This document shows, piece after piece, positions 17,618-26,305 of a DNA stretch of 64,000 nucleotides. The position numbers and the translations under genes are program-made. Under the pieces are notes generated by a model. The model ran no database searches. It was given only the letters and a program-made list of their open reading frames with translations, and was not told the origin of the DNA. The DNA comes from Acidobacteriota bacterium (GTDB lineage: Bacteria; Acidobacteriota; Terriglobia; Bryobacterales; Bryobacteraceae). The DNA is taken from assembly GCA_017307505.1 (NCBI GenBank), contig JAFKEE010000055.1, positions 1 to 64,000 on the forward strand, written 5' to 3'. Position 1 is the stretch's first letter; the number at the start of each line of letters is the position of its first letter.

Positions 17618-18870
17618 CAGGGATGTGCTTCCGGCGCGCCGTCCGGGCTCGCTGAATAAATAATGTGGTCGGCGGCGAGGGCCTCGATTTCGCCTTGAGA
17701 CAATTCGAGAACGTCAGCCAGGACCGCGGCGCTGTGCTCTCCCAAGCCCGGCGCGGGCTCGCTTACCCGCGCCGGAGTTGCCGACAGCTTGACGGGCGGG
17801 CCGGTTACCCGTTGAGCGCCCGCCTTCGGGCAATCCACAACGGGAAACATGCCGCGCAGGGCCGCCTGCGGATCCTGAGACACCTCCAGAAAATTGCGGA
17901 CGGGCGAGCAGGGGATTCCTACGGAATGCAGAAGGGAGACCCAGTGGGCCGCATCCTGCTCGCGAAAGATGGCCGCCAGGATTGATTCCAGCGCATGACG
18001 GTTGTCCACCCGGCGCGCGTTCGTGCAGTAGTCGGGATGGCCCTCCAGATCCTGCCGGCCGATGACCTGGCAGAAGGCGGTCCAAAGCTTCGGGCTGCCG
18101 ACCGCAACGGAGAAGGCGCGGTCTTGTGCCTGGAACACACGGTAGGGCACTACTGTTGGGAATCCGCTGCCCAGGGGCACAGGGATCCTTCCCGAGCCCA
18201 GGAACGACATGTAGTTCGAGCTCATGGCCGAGATCATCGAGTCCAGCATGGATACATCGACATACTGGCCGCGGCCTGTCTGTTCCCGCGCCCTCAGGGC
18301 CATGAGTATCCCGATGACCGAGAAGAGCCCGGCGTTGATGTCGGCGACGGCGTAGCCGCTGCGGACCTGCTCGCCGTCTTCGGTGCCGGTGATGCTGAGG
18401 AAGCCGCTGGAACACTCCACGATGAGATCCATGGCGGCTTCGTCGCGAGACGGGCCAGCCTGGCCGTAACCGGAGATGGAGCAATAGACCAATCGGGGGT
18501 TGCGAAGGGCAACAGTCTGGTAACCGAGGCCGAGCCGTTCCATGGTGCCGGGCCGGAAGTTCTCGATCAGGACGTCCATCCTGTCGATCAGCCGGCGGCA
18601 GAGTTCCAGGCCCTTCGGGCGTTTGAGATCGATGGAGATGCCGCGTTTGCCCCGGTTGAGGCCGAAGAAGAAGGACGAGTCGGTGCCGGCGAAGGGTGGA
18701 CCCCAACCACGGCCCATGTCTCCGCCCGATGGGCTCTCCAGTTTGTAGACCTCGGCGCCGAAGTCGGCCAGAAGCAAGGTGCAGTAGGGGCCGGCCAGGG
18801 CGTGGGAAAAATCGAGCACGCGAATGCCCTGCAGGGCGGCGATGGGCGAAGCGGCCGGTTTATCGGGCAT
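17617..18870 (-). CDS. Family III CoA-transferase (CaiB/BaiF)
   Basis: The 417-residue protein shows the family hallmarks: [19 protein letters not shown] at the N-terminus, [37 protein letters not shown], and GYGQAGP followed by the catalytic Asp148 in [11 protein letters not shown]. Such enzymes move CoA between carboxylic acids, for example succinyl-CoA to an incoming acid. It is the third gene of the minus-strand operon, after AtuA and the AtuA-like small protein (20-base gap), and overlaps the transporter gene. The context suggests it activates the imported acid. Confidence 0.92.
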   Translation of the reverse strand: MPDKPAASPIAALQGIRVLDFSHALAGPYCTLLLADFGAEVYKLESPSGGDMGRGWGPPFAGTDSSFFFGLNRGKRGISIDLKRPKGLELCRRLIDRMDVLIENFRPGTMERLGLGYQTVALRNPRLVYCSISGYGQAGPSRDEAAMDLIVECSSGFLSITGTEDGEQVRSGYAVADINAGLFSVIGILMALRAREQTGRGQYVDVSMLDSMISAMSSNYMSFLGSGRIPVPLGSGFPTVVPYRVFQAQDRAFSVAVGSPKLWTAFCQVIGRQDLEGHPDYCTNARRVDNRHALESILAAIFREQDAAHWVSLLHSVGIPCSPVRNFLEVSQDPQAALRGMFPVVDCPKAGAQRVTGPPVKLSATPARVSEPAPGLGEHSAAVLADVLELSQGEIEALAADHIIYSASPDGAPEAHP

Positions 18871-18890
18871 GGCTGGGCAGGCGCTCCTGG

Positions 18891-19208
18891 TTACGGGACA
18901 TCGATCTCCATTCGCAGCAGCGCCGCGCTGTATGTCTTTCCTTGCGCATCGGTCCTCAGGGAAACGGTGCCGCCGCCATCCAGAGACTGGTGCAGCAGGA
19001 AGTTTAACGCGTGCAGTTTGGGCAACTCAAAGCGCTCCACTGGTCCATGGCACAACTCCCGGAAATGCTCCTTCACACGGCCGGCTGTGACCTGTTCCAC
19101 GAGCAGCGGGTAGAGCTCCGGCCGCAGCGCGATCAGCCCGATATTGGCGCAGTCGCCCTTGTCGCCTGAGCGGGCGTGGGCCACCTCCAGCAGGCATACT
19201 CTAGGCAT
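18891..19208 (-). CDS. AtuA-like small C-terminal-domain protein
   Basis: This 105-residue protein resembles the stand-alone domain that elsewhere forms the C-terminus of AtuA-type proteins: [19 protein letters not shown] at the N-terminus, then [21 protein letters not shown]. It overlaps the end of the AtuA gene by 8 bases, so the two halves appear to be made as separate, coupled polypeptides of one enzyme. Its own catalytic role is not known. It is soluble, with no signal peptide. Confidence 0.8.
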   Translation of the reverse strand: MPRVCLLEVAHARSGDKGDCANIGLIALRPELYPLLVEQVTAGRVKEHFRELCHGPVERFELPKLHALNFLLHQSLDGGGTVSLRTDAQGKTYSAALLRMEIDVP

Positions 19209-20580
19209 CGACTTCCCTCATGACGACGTTCCAGGAGACTTCGGATTTCGGAATGAGTGCCGGCCAATAGGCGACCACCTCTTCCACCTTGGGCCGGCCG
19301 CCGACATAGGTCACGACGGGCGGTCCGTTGAGGGCCAGAGGAGCGATCTCGCGGGTGAAGCGCTCCACCGCTTTGCGATCGTTGCCGCGCACGCCGACGC
19401 GCAGGGCGACTTCCGGCGTATCGGGGTGGAAGGGGCCGGACAGGGCATCGCCATGGCAGGCGTTGGCTCCAATGTACTCGGCGTGGATGGCGTCGAAGGT
19501 GAGGCCGAGGTGGTTGAGCCTGGCTCGCAGGATCTGCTCCGCCTTGCGTGCCTTTCTGGCTGCGTCGGGCCAGCCGTAGACGAGCAGGCCGATGGCCCGG
19601 AAGCCACTGCTGTAGCTGATGGAGACCTTGTAGAAGTCTGTGGCCGGGCGGCCGCCCACGCCGCTGAGACGAACGCGATCGAGGCCATCCTGTGTGAGAT
19701 CGATAGAGGTGAAGTCGGCAATCACGTCGGGTGTGATGTAGGTGCTGGGGTCGCCGATCTCATAGAGCAGTTGCTCGGTGACGCCCGGGACGTTGACTCT
19801 TCCGCCCGTGCCCTCGTGTTTGGTGATGACGACGTCGCCGGTCCGTCCGATCTCCGCGATGGGGTAGCCGATGTTGTCGAAGTCCGGAATGGACTCCCAG
19901 TCGTACTGGCAGTTACCGCCGGTGGACTGGGTCCCGCACTCGATGGCGTGTCCGGCCACGGTGCCGGCGGCGAGGCGGGTCCAGTCGTCCATGCGCCAGC
20001 CGAACTCGTGGATGGCCGGACCCAGGGTGAGTGCTGCGTCGGCACAACGGCCGGTGATGACGATTTGGGCGCCTTGGTCGAGCGCCTCCGCGACGGGCGC
20101 TGCGCCCAGATACACATTCGCGCTCTGCACCCGGGACCGGATGGCAGAGAGGGGTTCGCCGGTATCCATGTTGGAGAGGGGGACGCCGCGTTCGAGCAGT
20201 TCGTCCAGCCGGGGCAGGATGTCGTCACCGAGAACCACCCCGATTTTGAGGCCCTTGGAGATGCCCGCCCGCTGCAACGCCAAGGCGGTGGCCTCCGCAC
20301 AGGCTATTGGATGGACCCCTCCGGCATTGGCCACCACCTTGATGCCGCGCTCGACGATATCGCAAGCGCCGCGCCCGATCATCTCGACGAAGTCCCGTGC
20401 GTATCCTGCATTCCCGTCCCGCGCGCGCTGCTTCTGGAGGATGGACATCGTGACCTCGGCCAGGTAGTCGAGAGTCAGGTAGTCGATGGGACCCTGCCGC
20501 ATCTGGAGCAGAGGAGCCTCCAGCGAGTCGCCCCAGAAGCCCTGGGCATTGGCCACACGGATTCTGTCCGCACCGGTCAT
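19201..20580 (-). CDS. AtuA-family acyclic-terpene-utilisation-like protein (DUF1446)
   Basis: The roughly 459-residue cytosolic protein begins with the family signature [13 protein letters not shown] and continues with [27 protein letters not shown] and [14 protein letters not shown]. It is the AtuA/DUF1446 core, known from citronellol/geraniol catabolic clusters but also found in other acid-degradation operons. The precise reaction is not established. I use ATG 20580; an in-frame GTG at 20589 is also possible. It is the first gene of the operon AtuA, AtuA-like, CaiB, CitMHS. The regulatory element at 20652-20678 lies 71 bases upstream. Confidence 0.85.
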   Translation of the reverse strand: MTGADRIRVANAQGFWGDSLEAPLLQMRQGPIDYLTLDYLAEVTMSILQKQRARDGNAGYARDFVEMIGRGACDIVERGIKVVANAGGVHPIACAEATALALQRAGISKGLKIGVVLGDDILPRLDELLERGVPLSNMDTGEPLSAIRSRVQSANVYLGAAPVAEALDQGAQIVITGRCADAALTLGPAIHEFGWRMDDWTRLAAGTVAGHAIECGTQSTGGNCQYDWESIPDFDNIGYPIAEIGRTGDVVITKHEGTGGRVNVPGVTEQLLYEIGDPSTYITPDVIADFTSIDLTQDGLDRVRLSGVGGRPATDFYKVSISYSSGFRAIGLLVYGWPDAARKARKAEQILRARLNHLGLTFDAIHAEYIGANACHGDALSGPFHPDTPEVALRVGVRGNDRKAVERFTREIAPLALNGPPVVTYVGGRPKVEEVVAYWPALIPKSEVSWNVVMREVDA

Positions 20581-20651
20581 TGCCCGCACCCAGCGTCATG
20601 GCCGCGTCGAAAACGCATAAGCTCCAACATAGTGCGGGCACGGCCTTATAA

Positions 20652-20678
20652 CAATTGAATTATTCCTATCCCAGTAAT
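20652..20678 (-). promoter_or_regulatory. LysR-type regulon element, copy 2 (before AtuA operon)
   Basis: On the minus strand this reads ATTACT-N15-CAATTG with the conserved 3' ATTCAATTG and a central ATT-N11-AAT. It lies between the stop of lysR (20695) and the AtuA start (20580), in the only AT-rich patch there, and points toward AtuA. Spacing and 20 of 27 bases match the other two copies. Confidence 0.78.
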
Positions 20679-20694
20679 CCAGGCTGGTTATGAA

Positions 20695-21627
20695 TCATGC
20701 TGGATCTGTGCGGCGTGGCAGGGACGCCGGCCGCATCGCTTTGCAGACGGCGATCAGGGCTCGCAGAAAGGCCGCGGCCGCGGGCGAGAGGGTCCGGCCC
20801 GACTTCTGGATGGCGACGATGCGCCTTGTCAGTCCGGGCTCCTTCAGGATGCGCGAGCCCAGTCCGCCCAGTTCAGAGGCCTCGAAGGCGGAGGTGGGCA
20901 GAAAGGTGATCCCGAGTCCCGCTTTCACCATGCCGATGGCGGTGGACATGTAGGTCGCCTCATAGGCCGGGACGGGAAAGTGGCCCAGGGACTGGAAGGC
21001 ACGGTCTACCAGGATGCGCACGCTGCTTTGCTGGCTCATGAGGATCATCGGCTCGGCGATGAGTTGCTTGAGTTGGATGGAGCGCCGCCTGGCCAGTGGC
21101 GAGTGTGGCGGGAAGACGACACGCATCTGGTCGTTGAACAGCGGGACCACCTGAACGGCCGGTTCCGCATCGGCGAAGCTGCCGATGCCGAAGTCCACCT
21201 CCTCATTTTTGACCTGCGCCAGCACCACCTGCGCGACGGCATCGCGCAGCGAGACCGTGATGCCCGGTTGCTGCTGGCGGAACTCCGCGATGATTCGCGG
21301 CAGGATGGTGGAGCAGACGGAGGGTAGCCCGGTCACGCTGACTGAACCGCGATCGCCGGTGGCGAGTTCGCGCGCGTTGAGAATCACGGAGTCGATCTCG
21401 CGCAGCAGGCGCTGGATGACGGGAGAAAGCTGCTGGCCGATGCGTGTCAGCTTGACGGACCGGGTATTGCGATCGAGCAGGCGAACCCCAATCGTCTCCT
21501 CCAGTTGGCGGATCTGGACGGTCAAGGCGGGCTGCGAGACGTGCAGAGACTGGGCCGCGCGGGTGAAGTTGCCGGCGGCGGCGATGGCGGCGAACGCCTC
21601 GAAGTGACGGAGGTTGAGGTTCGTCAT
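20695..21627 (-). CDS. LysR-family transcriptional regulator
   Basis: The 310-residue protein has the N-terminal LysR winged helix-turn-helix (residues about 5-65: LRHFEAFAAIAAAGNFTRAA, then SLHVSQPALTVQIRQLEE and LLDRNTRSVKLT). A type-2 periplasmic-binding-like effector domain follows (about 90-295). It is encoded just upstream of, and in the same direction as, the AtuA operon, and divergently from the exported hydrolase at 21704. Three copies of one element with a T-N11-A core flank it, including one 17 bases before its own ATG, so autoregulation and control of the neighbouring units are expected. The inducer is unknown but is probably the acid handled by the operon. Confidence 0.93.
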   Translation of the reverse strand: MTNLNLRHFEAFAAIAAAGNFTRAAQSLHVSQPALTVQIRQLEETIGVRLLDRNTRSVKLTRIGQQLSPVIQRLLREIDSVILNARELATGDRGSVSVTGLPSVCSTILPRIIAEFRQQQPGITVSLRDAVAQVVLAQVKNEEVDFGIGSFADAEPAVQVVPLFNDQMRVVFPPHSPLARRRSIQLKQLIAEPMILMSQQSSVRILVDRAFQSLGHFPVPAYEATYMSTAIGMVKAGLGITFLPTSAFEASELGGLGSRILKEPGLTRRIVAIQKSGRTLSPAAAAFLRALIAVCKAMRPASLPRRTDPA

Positions 21628-21644
21628 GGCAATCAGCCTACATT

Positions 21645-21671
21645 ATTACTGCCATCTGAATTATTCAATTG
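21645..21671 (+). promoter_or_regulatory. LysR-type regulon element, copy 1 (lysR / hydrolase divergent region)
   Basis: ATTACT at 21645-21650 and CAATTG at 21666-21671 are separated by 15 bases, with ATTCAATTG at the 3' end and ATT-N11-AAT inside. It occupies most of the 76-base divergent region, pointing toward the hydrolase start at 21704 and abutting the lysR ATG. This is the usual arrangement for a LysR protein that activates one side and represses itself on the other. Confidence 0.8.
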
Positions 21672-21703
21672 CCTCATCGGCCGTGCTGAGATACTGTGCG
21701 GGG

Positions 21704-23746
21704 ATGGTGCGATTCCTGCATTTCCGGTTCGAGGTCCTGGTTGCTGTCTTTCTGTTGGCTCTGGCTGCGCCGGCGGATGCGAAGATCGTACGCATCACTA
21801 TCGAGGAGCGGGAATCTCCGGCCTATGCGGGCAAGGACTTCGGGGCAGGCCCTTATGAGCGCCTCTCGGGGCACGTCTTCGGCGAGTTGGATCCGTCCGA
21901 TCCAAAGAATGCGATCATCACCGACCTGCAGTTCGCGCCGCGCAATGCGCGGGGCATGGTGGAGTACTCGGCGACTTTCCTGCTGCTCAGACCCATCGAC
22001 GCGGCCAAGGCAAGCGGGGTCCTGATCTACGACGTTCCGAATCGCGGCAGCCGCCTGTTGCTGGGCGCGCTGCAGGGCGGGGAACCCGGAGATGGCTTTC
22101 TCTTCCGCCGCGGGCACGCCATTCTGGCCAGCGGCTGGCAGGGCGACGTTCTGCCCAGGCCGGGTGTCCAGAGCCTGCTTGCGCCGGTGGCGAAGAACCC
22201 CGACGGGTCGAGCATTACCGGTCCGGTGCTGGTTCGCTACAGCGACCTGCCGGCCGGCACGGCGAGTATGCCAGTGACGGGGTTGCTGCCCCGGCGCCCT
22301 TACCTCGCCGCCAGTCTGGACACCTCCAAAGCCCTGCTGACGAAGCGCGCCACGGAAGAAGGCGCGGTGATTCCGGTGGCGCCTTCGGAGTGGGCCTTCG
22401 CGAATTGTGCTGCCCAGCCGTTTCCAGGAGTGCCGGACCCCGGCTTCGTCTGCCTGAAGCAGGGGTTTGAACCCGGCCTGCTCTACGAACTCACCTACAC
22501 GGCGAAAGACCCGCTGGTTCTCGGCACCGGCTTCGCGGCTACTCGCGACACGGTGTCGTTCTTCCGCCGGGAGACTGCCGATGCCGCTGGCACAGCAAAT
22601 CCCATGGCTGGCCGGATCCGGAACGTGGTGTCGCTGGGCATCTCGCAGTCGGGCAATTTCGTGAAGTCGTTTATCCACCTGGGCTTCAACGAGGATGAGC
22701 AGGGCCGGCGGGTCTGGGACGGCGCGGACGACCACATTGCCGCCCGACAGACTCCGATGAACTTCCGGTTCGCGGTGCCGGGCGGGTCGGCTGGAATGTA
22801 CGAGCCGGGCAGCGAGGCGGTGCTGTGGTGGGCCGATGCGCCGGATCCCGTGCGCGGCCGGAAGACGGATGGAATGCTCCATCGCTGCGGGCTGACCGGC
22901 AGTTGCCCGAAGATCTTTGAGACGTTCGGTGCGGCGGAATTCTGGGGCCTGAAGATGTCGCCCGGGCTGGTGGGCACAGCGGCGAAGGCAGACATTCCCC
23001 TGCCGCCCCAGGTACGGCGCTACTATTTCCCGGGGACGACGCACGGCGGGGGGCGTGGCGGGTTGAATGTGCAGATCCCGTCCGGTGCAGGCCGATGCGT
23101 GCTGCCCGAGAATCCCAATCCGCAGTCGGACTCGATGCGCGCTCTGCTTGATGCCCTGGTGGACTGGGTGGCCAAGGATGTGGAGCCTCCGCCCAGCAAA
23201 TACCCAAAGTTGGAGCAGGGACAACTCGTGCGCGCCGAGCACGGTGCCATGGGCTTTCCGGTGATTCCCGGGCGCCCGCTGCCGGACCAGTTGCTCAACA
23301 CGTTCTACGAGTATGACTTCGGCCCGCAGTTCAACTACAACGACCTCTCCGGAGTGATTACGGTTCAACCTCCCGTCAGGAAGCAGATCATTCCGGGGCT
23401 GGTGCCCAAGGTGGATGCGGATGGAAATGAAGTGGGCGGCGTACCGTCGGTGCAGCATCAGGCGCCGCTGGGCACGTACCTGGGCTGGAACGTGACCGCG
23501 AGCGGATTCTACAAAGGACGGGGCTGCGGCTTTGTGGGCGGCTTCATTCCGTTTGCGGCGACTCGGGCTGAGCGATTGGCCTCCGGAGATCCGCGCCCCT
23601 CATTGGAAGAGCGTTATCCCACGCATGAGGCCTTTGTCGAGGCTGTGCGCGCAGCCGCGGCGAGGCTGGTGCGCGACCGCTTCCTGCTTAAGGAGGATGC
23701 GGACCGGCTGATGCGGGAGGCGGCAACGAGCAACGTCCGGCAATGA
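21704..23746 (+). CDS. Exported alpha/beta-hydrolase-domain protein (Abhydrolase_10 type)
   Basis: The 680-residue protein has a Sec leader (RFEVLVAVFLLALAAPADA). A long N-terminal beta-rich segment follows (ITIEERESPAYAGKDFG, then YERLSGHVFGELDP). The hydrolase elbow GISQSG lies in VSLGISQSGNFVKSF, and the end is helical. This layout is that of the alpha/beta hydrolase domain-containing family seen in many soil bacteria, probably carboxylesterases. ATG 21704 is chosen because it begins the signal peptide; the open frame reaches 21614 but crosses the regulatory element. It diverges from lysR and shares its control region, so an ester or lactone linked to the regulon substrate is plausible. 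Confidence 0.8.
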   Translation: MVRFLHFRFEVLVAVFLLALAAPADAKIVRITIEERESPAYAGKDFGAGPYERLSGHVFGELDPSDPKNAIITDLQFAPRNARGMVEYSATFLLLRPIDAAKASGVLIYDVPNRGSRLLLGALQGGEPGDGFLFRRGHAILASGWQGDVLPRPGVQSLLAPVAKNPDGSSITGPVLVRYSDLPAGTASMPVTGLLPRRPYLAASLDTSKALLTKRATEEGAVIPVAPSEWAFANCAAQPFPGVPDPGFVCLKQGFEPGLLYELTYTAKDPLVLGTGFAATRDTVSFFRRETADAAGTANPMAGRIRNVVSLGISQSGNFVKSFIHLGFNEDEQGRRVWDGADDHIAARQTPMNFRFAVPGGSAGMYEPGSEAVLWWADAPDPVRGRKTDGMLHRCGLTGSCPKIFETFGAAEFWGLKMSPGLVGTAAKADIPLPPQVRRYYFPGTTHGGGRGGLNVQIPSGAGRCVLPENPNPQSDSMRALLDALVDWVAKDVEPPPSKYPKLEQGQLVRAEHGAMGFPVIPGRPLPDQLLNTFYEYDFGPQFNYNDLSGVITVQPPVRKQIIPGLVPKVDADGNEVGGVPSVQHQAPLGTYLGWNVTASGFYKGRGCGFVGGFIPFAATRAERLASGDPRPSLEERYPTHEAFVEAVRAAAARLVRDRFLLKEDADRLMREAATSNVRQ

Positions 23747-23769
23747 GTCTACGGGCCGTGGCCCGGCGG

Positions 23770-26232
23770 TCAGGCTTTGCCGGACTCCTCCCTGATCCAC
23801 ACGATCGACGTAGGCTCCGGCGGGGGCGGACGATGCCCGCTGGCGTCGGGCCGGGGCTCTTCCGGAGGCAGCGGCAAGCCGGGTTCCCGGTTCTTGCGGG
23901 CGAAGTTCGGGATCGCCAGCATGGGGCTGCCGTCGGCGAACTTTCCATTCAGCACGACAATCCCGCCGAGCAGGTCGGCCTTCCACTCCGGGGTGAGGGG
24001 TGATGCGGGGCTCAGCCGTTTGGTGATGTCCTGGTCGTTCCGTTCGATGTTGTAGATGAGCGGTCCGTAGCGAAGCGCCACCTTGCCGCGCGTGGCCGCA
24101 ATCTTCTCGATGGCCTTGACGCGCTGTGGCTTCAAGGGCAGTTCCAGTTCGATTCTGTCACCGGCTTTCCAGGTCCGGGCAATCACGGCATAGCCCTTCT
24201 CGGAGGCAGCCTTCACTGCCTTTCCGTTGACCAGGATCGATCTGATTCCGTTCGAGTCCGGTGAGGGCTTGTAGAGTTCACTCACGCCCCGGTCGGGCAT
24301 GCGGATGCGTACACTGAACTGCTTCGACTCCTTGGGATTCACCGTGATGGCCACCTTGCCATTCCACGGATAGTTGGTCTCCTGCACCATCTCCACGTCG
24401 GTGCCGGCGACTTTCTCCAGAACGATGGAACTGCCGACGAAGAGGTTGACGTAGACGGAATCGGGCGTCCTGGAATATGTCCAGGTGGGCAGCATCAGCA
24501 GCGTGCGCGGGATGTTGCCGACGCAGCAGGGGCAGACGTGCCACGCGTATCGGGGAACGACTTCATCGAGCGGGTTGTCGTAGTAGAAGTACTTGCCCGA
24601 GAGATCGACCGAGCCCAGCAGGGCGTTGTAGAGCGTGTCTTCATAGACGTCGACATACTTCGCCTCGTGATAGGCGAGGTGCATCTTCCAGTGGAAGAAG
24701 ATCGCGCCGCAACTGGAACAGGCTTCGCAGTAGCCCTCCTGCCGCAGAGAGTAGTTGGGGCCGAAGCCCTCGTCGGTCTCACCGCTGCCGATGCCGCCGG
24801 TCAGATAGTATTTGCGGTTCACCAGGTTGTGCCAGAGCGACTTGACGGCGCTCTGGTAGTCCGGATCGTGTGTCTCCACGGCGACATCCGCCATGCCCGA
24901 GTACGTGTAGGCTGCTCGCACCGCATGACCCACGGCTTCGTACTGCTGGGTCACCGGCAGATGGCTCTGGTCATATTCCTGCTGCTCGCGCGGGCCGGTG
25001 GCGGTGGTGTACCGCGAATCCAGGAGGAACTTCGCGAGTTGGATGTAGTTGTCGCCTTTGCCGCCGCCTTCCATGTCGTTGACGAAGCGGCCAAAGCGGA
25101 CCAGGCCCTGCTCGATCTGCTGATGGCCGTCGAACCAGGGTTTCTTCGGCGCGGGTCCCAGGTTGTTGTACCAGCAATCGGCCAGTTTCTTGGCGGCGTT
25201 GTACAGGCGGGCGTCCTTCCGCTCCGTCATCAGGTAGTGGTTGATGGCCGATTCCAGGAAGTAGCCGGCGACATAGCCTTCATGGTCGCCGCGGTGTTTG
25301 GGGTCCCAGTGTTTGAACCCGGTGGTGTCGATGACCTTGCCATCCCGGCCTTCCCTCGACAGCGTGAAGGCCGTCTGCAGGTAGCCGTCGGGCTCCTGGG
25401 CGGCAAGGATCTTGGGAATCCAGTCATCCAGCGTAGCGCGCATCTTTTTGTGCGCCGCGAGGATCTCGGCGTCTCCCTGTGGATCCACCATCAGGGCGAT
25501 GCTCATCGCTTCCACGGTCTGGTGGACCCAGGCGTTGGAGAAGACGTAGCCCTTGTGCAGCCCGTGCGGCTCTCCACGCAAGGCTTTGCCGGCTTCCACG
25601 AAATTGTCGATCCCGCCCGGTCCCACCTTGATGTCGGTGCGATTGATCTGATCGATGCAGTGCGGGATCCAGTTGACGATCAGTGCTTTTGCCCGCGCGT
25701 TCCACAGCGGACTGGAGATTTTGAAGTTGCGGGTATAGACAGCGCCCAACTGCTGCGCCGGAGGCGGCGTCTCCACCAGGACATGCAGGGTGGAGACGGA
25801 CTGTGCCTGGCCGTTGTTGGCCGTCAGCTTCAGGACATAGGCGCCGGGCGTGGTGAAGGTAGCCGTGGTGATGGGCGCCTTGGCATCTGCAAACGATACG
25901 GAGCCGGGACCCGACTCCTTGCTCCAGAGAGTTGTGACCGGAGGACCCGTGGGCGCGGGCGGAGGCGGTGGAGCGCCGCGCCGGACCGGCCGGCCGGGAT
26001 GGGGAACAGGACCATAGCCGGCCCAACCGCGGAGGTAAGTTTTGCCGGGGAGGATCGCTACCCGGTCCAGACCGGCTTCGATGTTCAGGGCCGGAGCATC
26101 GGCGGCGGCCGCACACGAGACGATGGCCGAATTCAGGACTGGGGCGAGGACCGCACCGGCTACGGCGGTCCTGCCCGCGTCACTGAGAAGAGTCCTGCGC
26201 GTCATGCGATTTCCGGACGGGTTGCCTGTCAT
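23770..26232 (-). CDS. Exported GH127 beta-L-arabinofuranosidase-like enzyme
   Basis: The 820-residue protein has a twin-arginine leader (MTRRTLLSDAGRTAVAG, offset by nine residues from the start). An extra N-terminal PKD/Ig-like module spans about residues 50-155 and includes a proline-rich loop (PPPPPAPTGPP). The alpha/alpha-barrel of GH127 (formerly DUF1680) follows. Zinc/active-site residues are recognisable: Glu503 and Cys505 in YCEACSS, and the cysteine pair Cys569/Cys570 in CPCCVGN, where the family's catalytic nucleophile Cys sits. GH127 enzymes release beta-L-arabinofuranose from plant glycoproteins and related glycans. ATG 26232 is preferred over 26205 because GGAGG lies 9 bases before it. 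It is 73 bases downstream of the E1 gene. Confidence 0.85.
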   Translation of the reverse strand: MTGNPSGNRMTRRTLLSDAGRTAVAGAVLAPVLNSAIVSCAAAADAPALNIEAGLDRVAILPGKTYLRGWAGYGPVPHPGRPVRRGAPPPPPAPTGPPVTTLWSKESGPGSVSFADAKAPITTATFTTPGAYVLKLTANNGQAQSVSTLHVLVETPPPAQQLGAVYTRNFKISSPLWNARAKALIVNWIPHCIDQINRTDIKVGPGGIDNFVEAGKALRGEPHGLHKGYVFSNAWVHQTVEAMSIALMVDPQGDAEILAAHKKMRATLDDWIPKILAAQEPDGYLQTAFTLSREGRDGKVIDTTGFKHWDPKHRGDHEGYVAGYFLESAINHYLMTERKDARLYNAAKKLADCWYNNLGPAPKKPWFDGHQQIEQGLVRFGRFVNDMEGGGKGDNYIQLAKFLLDSRYTTATGPREQQEYDQSHLPVTQQYEAVGHAVRAAYTYSGMADVAVETHDPDYQSAVKSLWHNLVNRKYYLTGGIGSGETDEGFGPNYSLRQEGYCEACSSCGAIFFHWKMHLAYHEAKYVDVYEDTLYNALLGSVDLSGKYFYYDNPLDEVVPRYAWHVCPCCVGNIPRTLLMLPTWTYSRTPDSVYVNLFVGSSIVLEKVAGTDVEMVQETNYPWNGKVAITVNPKESKQFSVRIRMPDRGVSELYKPSPDSNGIRSILVNGKAVKAASEKGYAVIARTWKAGDRIELELPLKPQRVKAIEKIAATRGKVALRYGPLIYNIERNDQDITKRLSPASPLTPEWKADLLGGIVVLNGKFADGSPMLAIPNFARKNREPGLPLPPEEPRPDASGHRPPPPEPTSIVWIREESGKA

Positions 26233-26305
26233 TCGTTGGCGCCTCCAGAATCAGCTTACACGCAATCCGGCCACATTCAGCGCGGCCCCACGTCATGCCT
26301 CGCCG

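Noticed and set aside
21674-23458. 594-codon minus-strand frame
   Set aside because: It is antisense to the exported alpha/beta hydrolase and has no domain or start signal.
23752-23765. CGGGC-CGTG-GCCCG hairpin between convergent genes as a bidirectional terminator
   Set aside because: Short stem without T-runs on either side; common by chance in GC-rich DNA.
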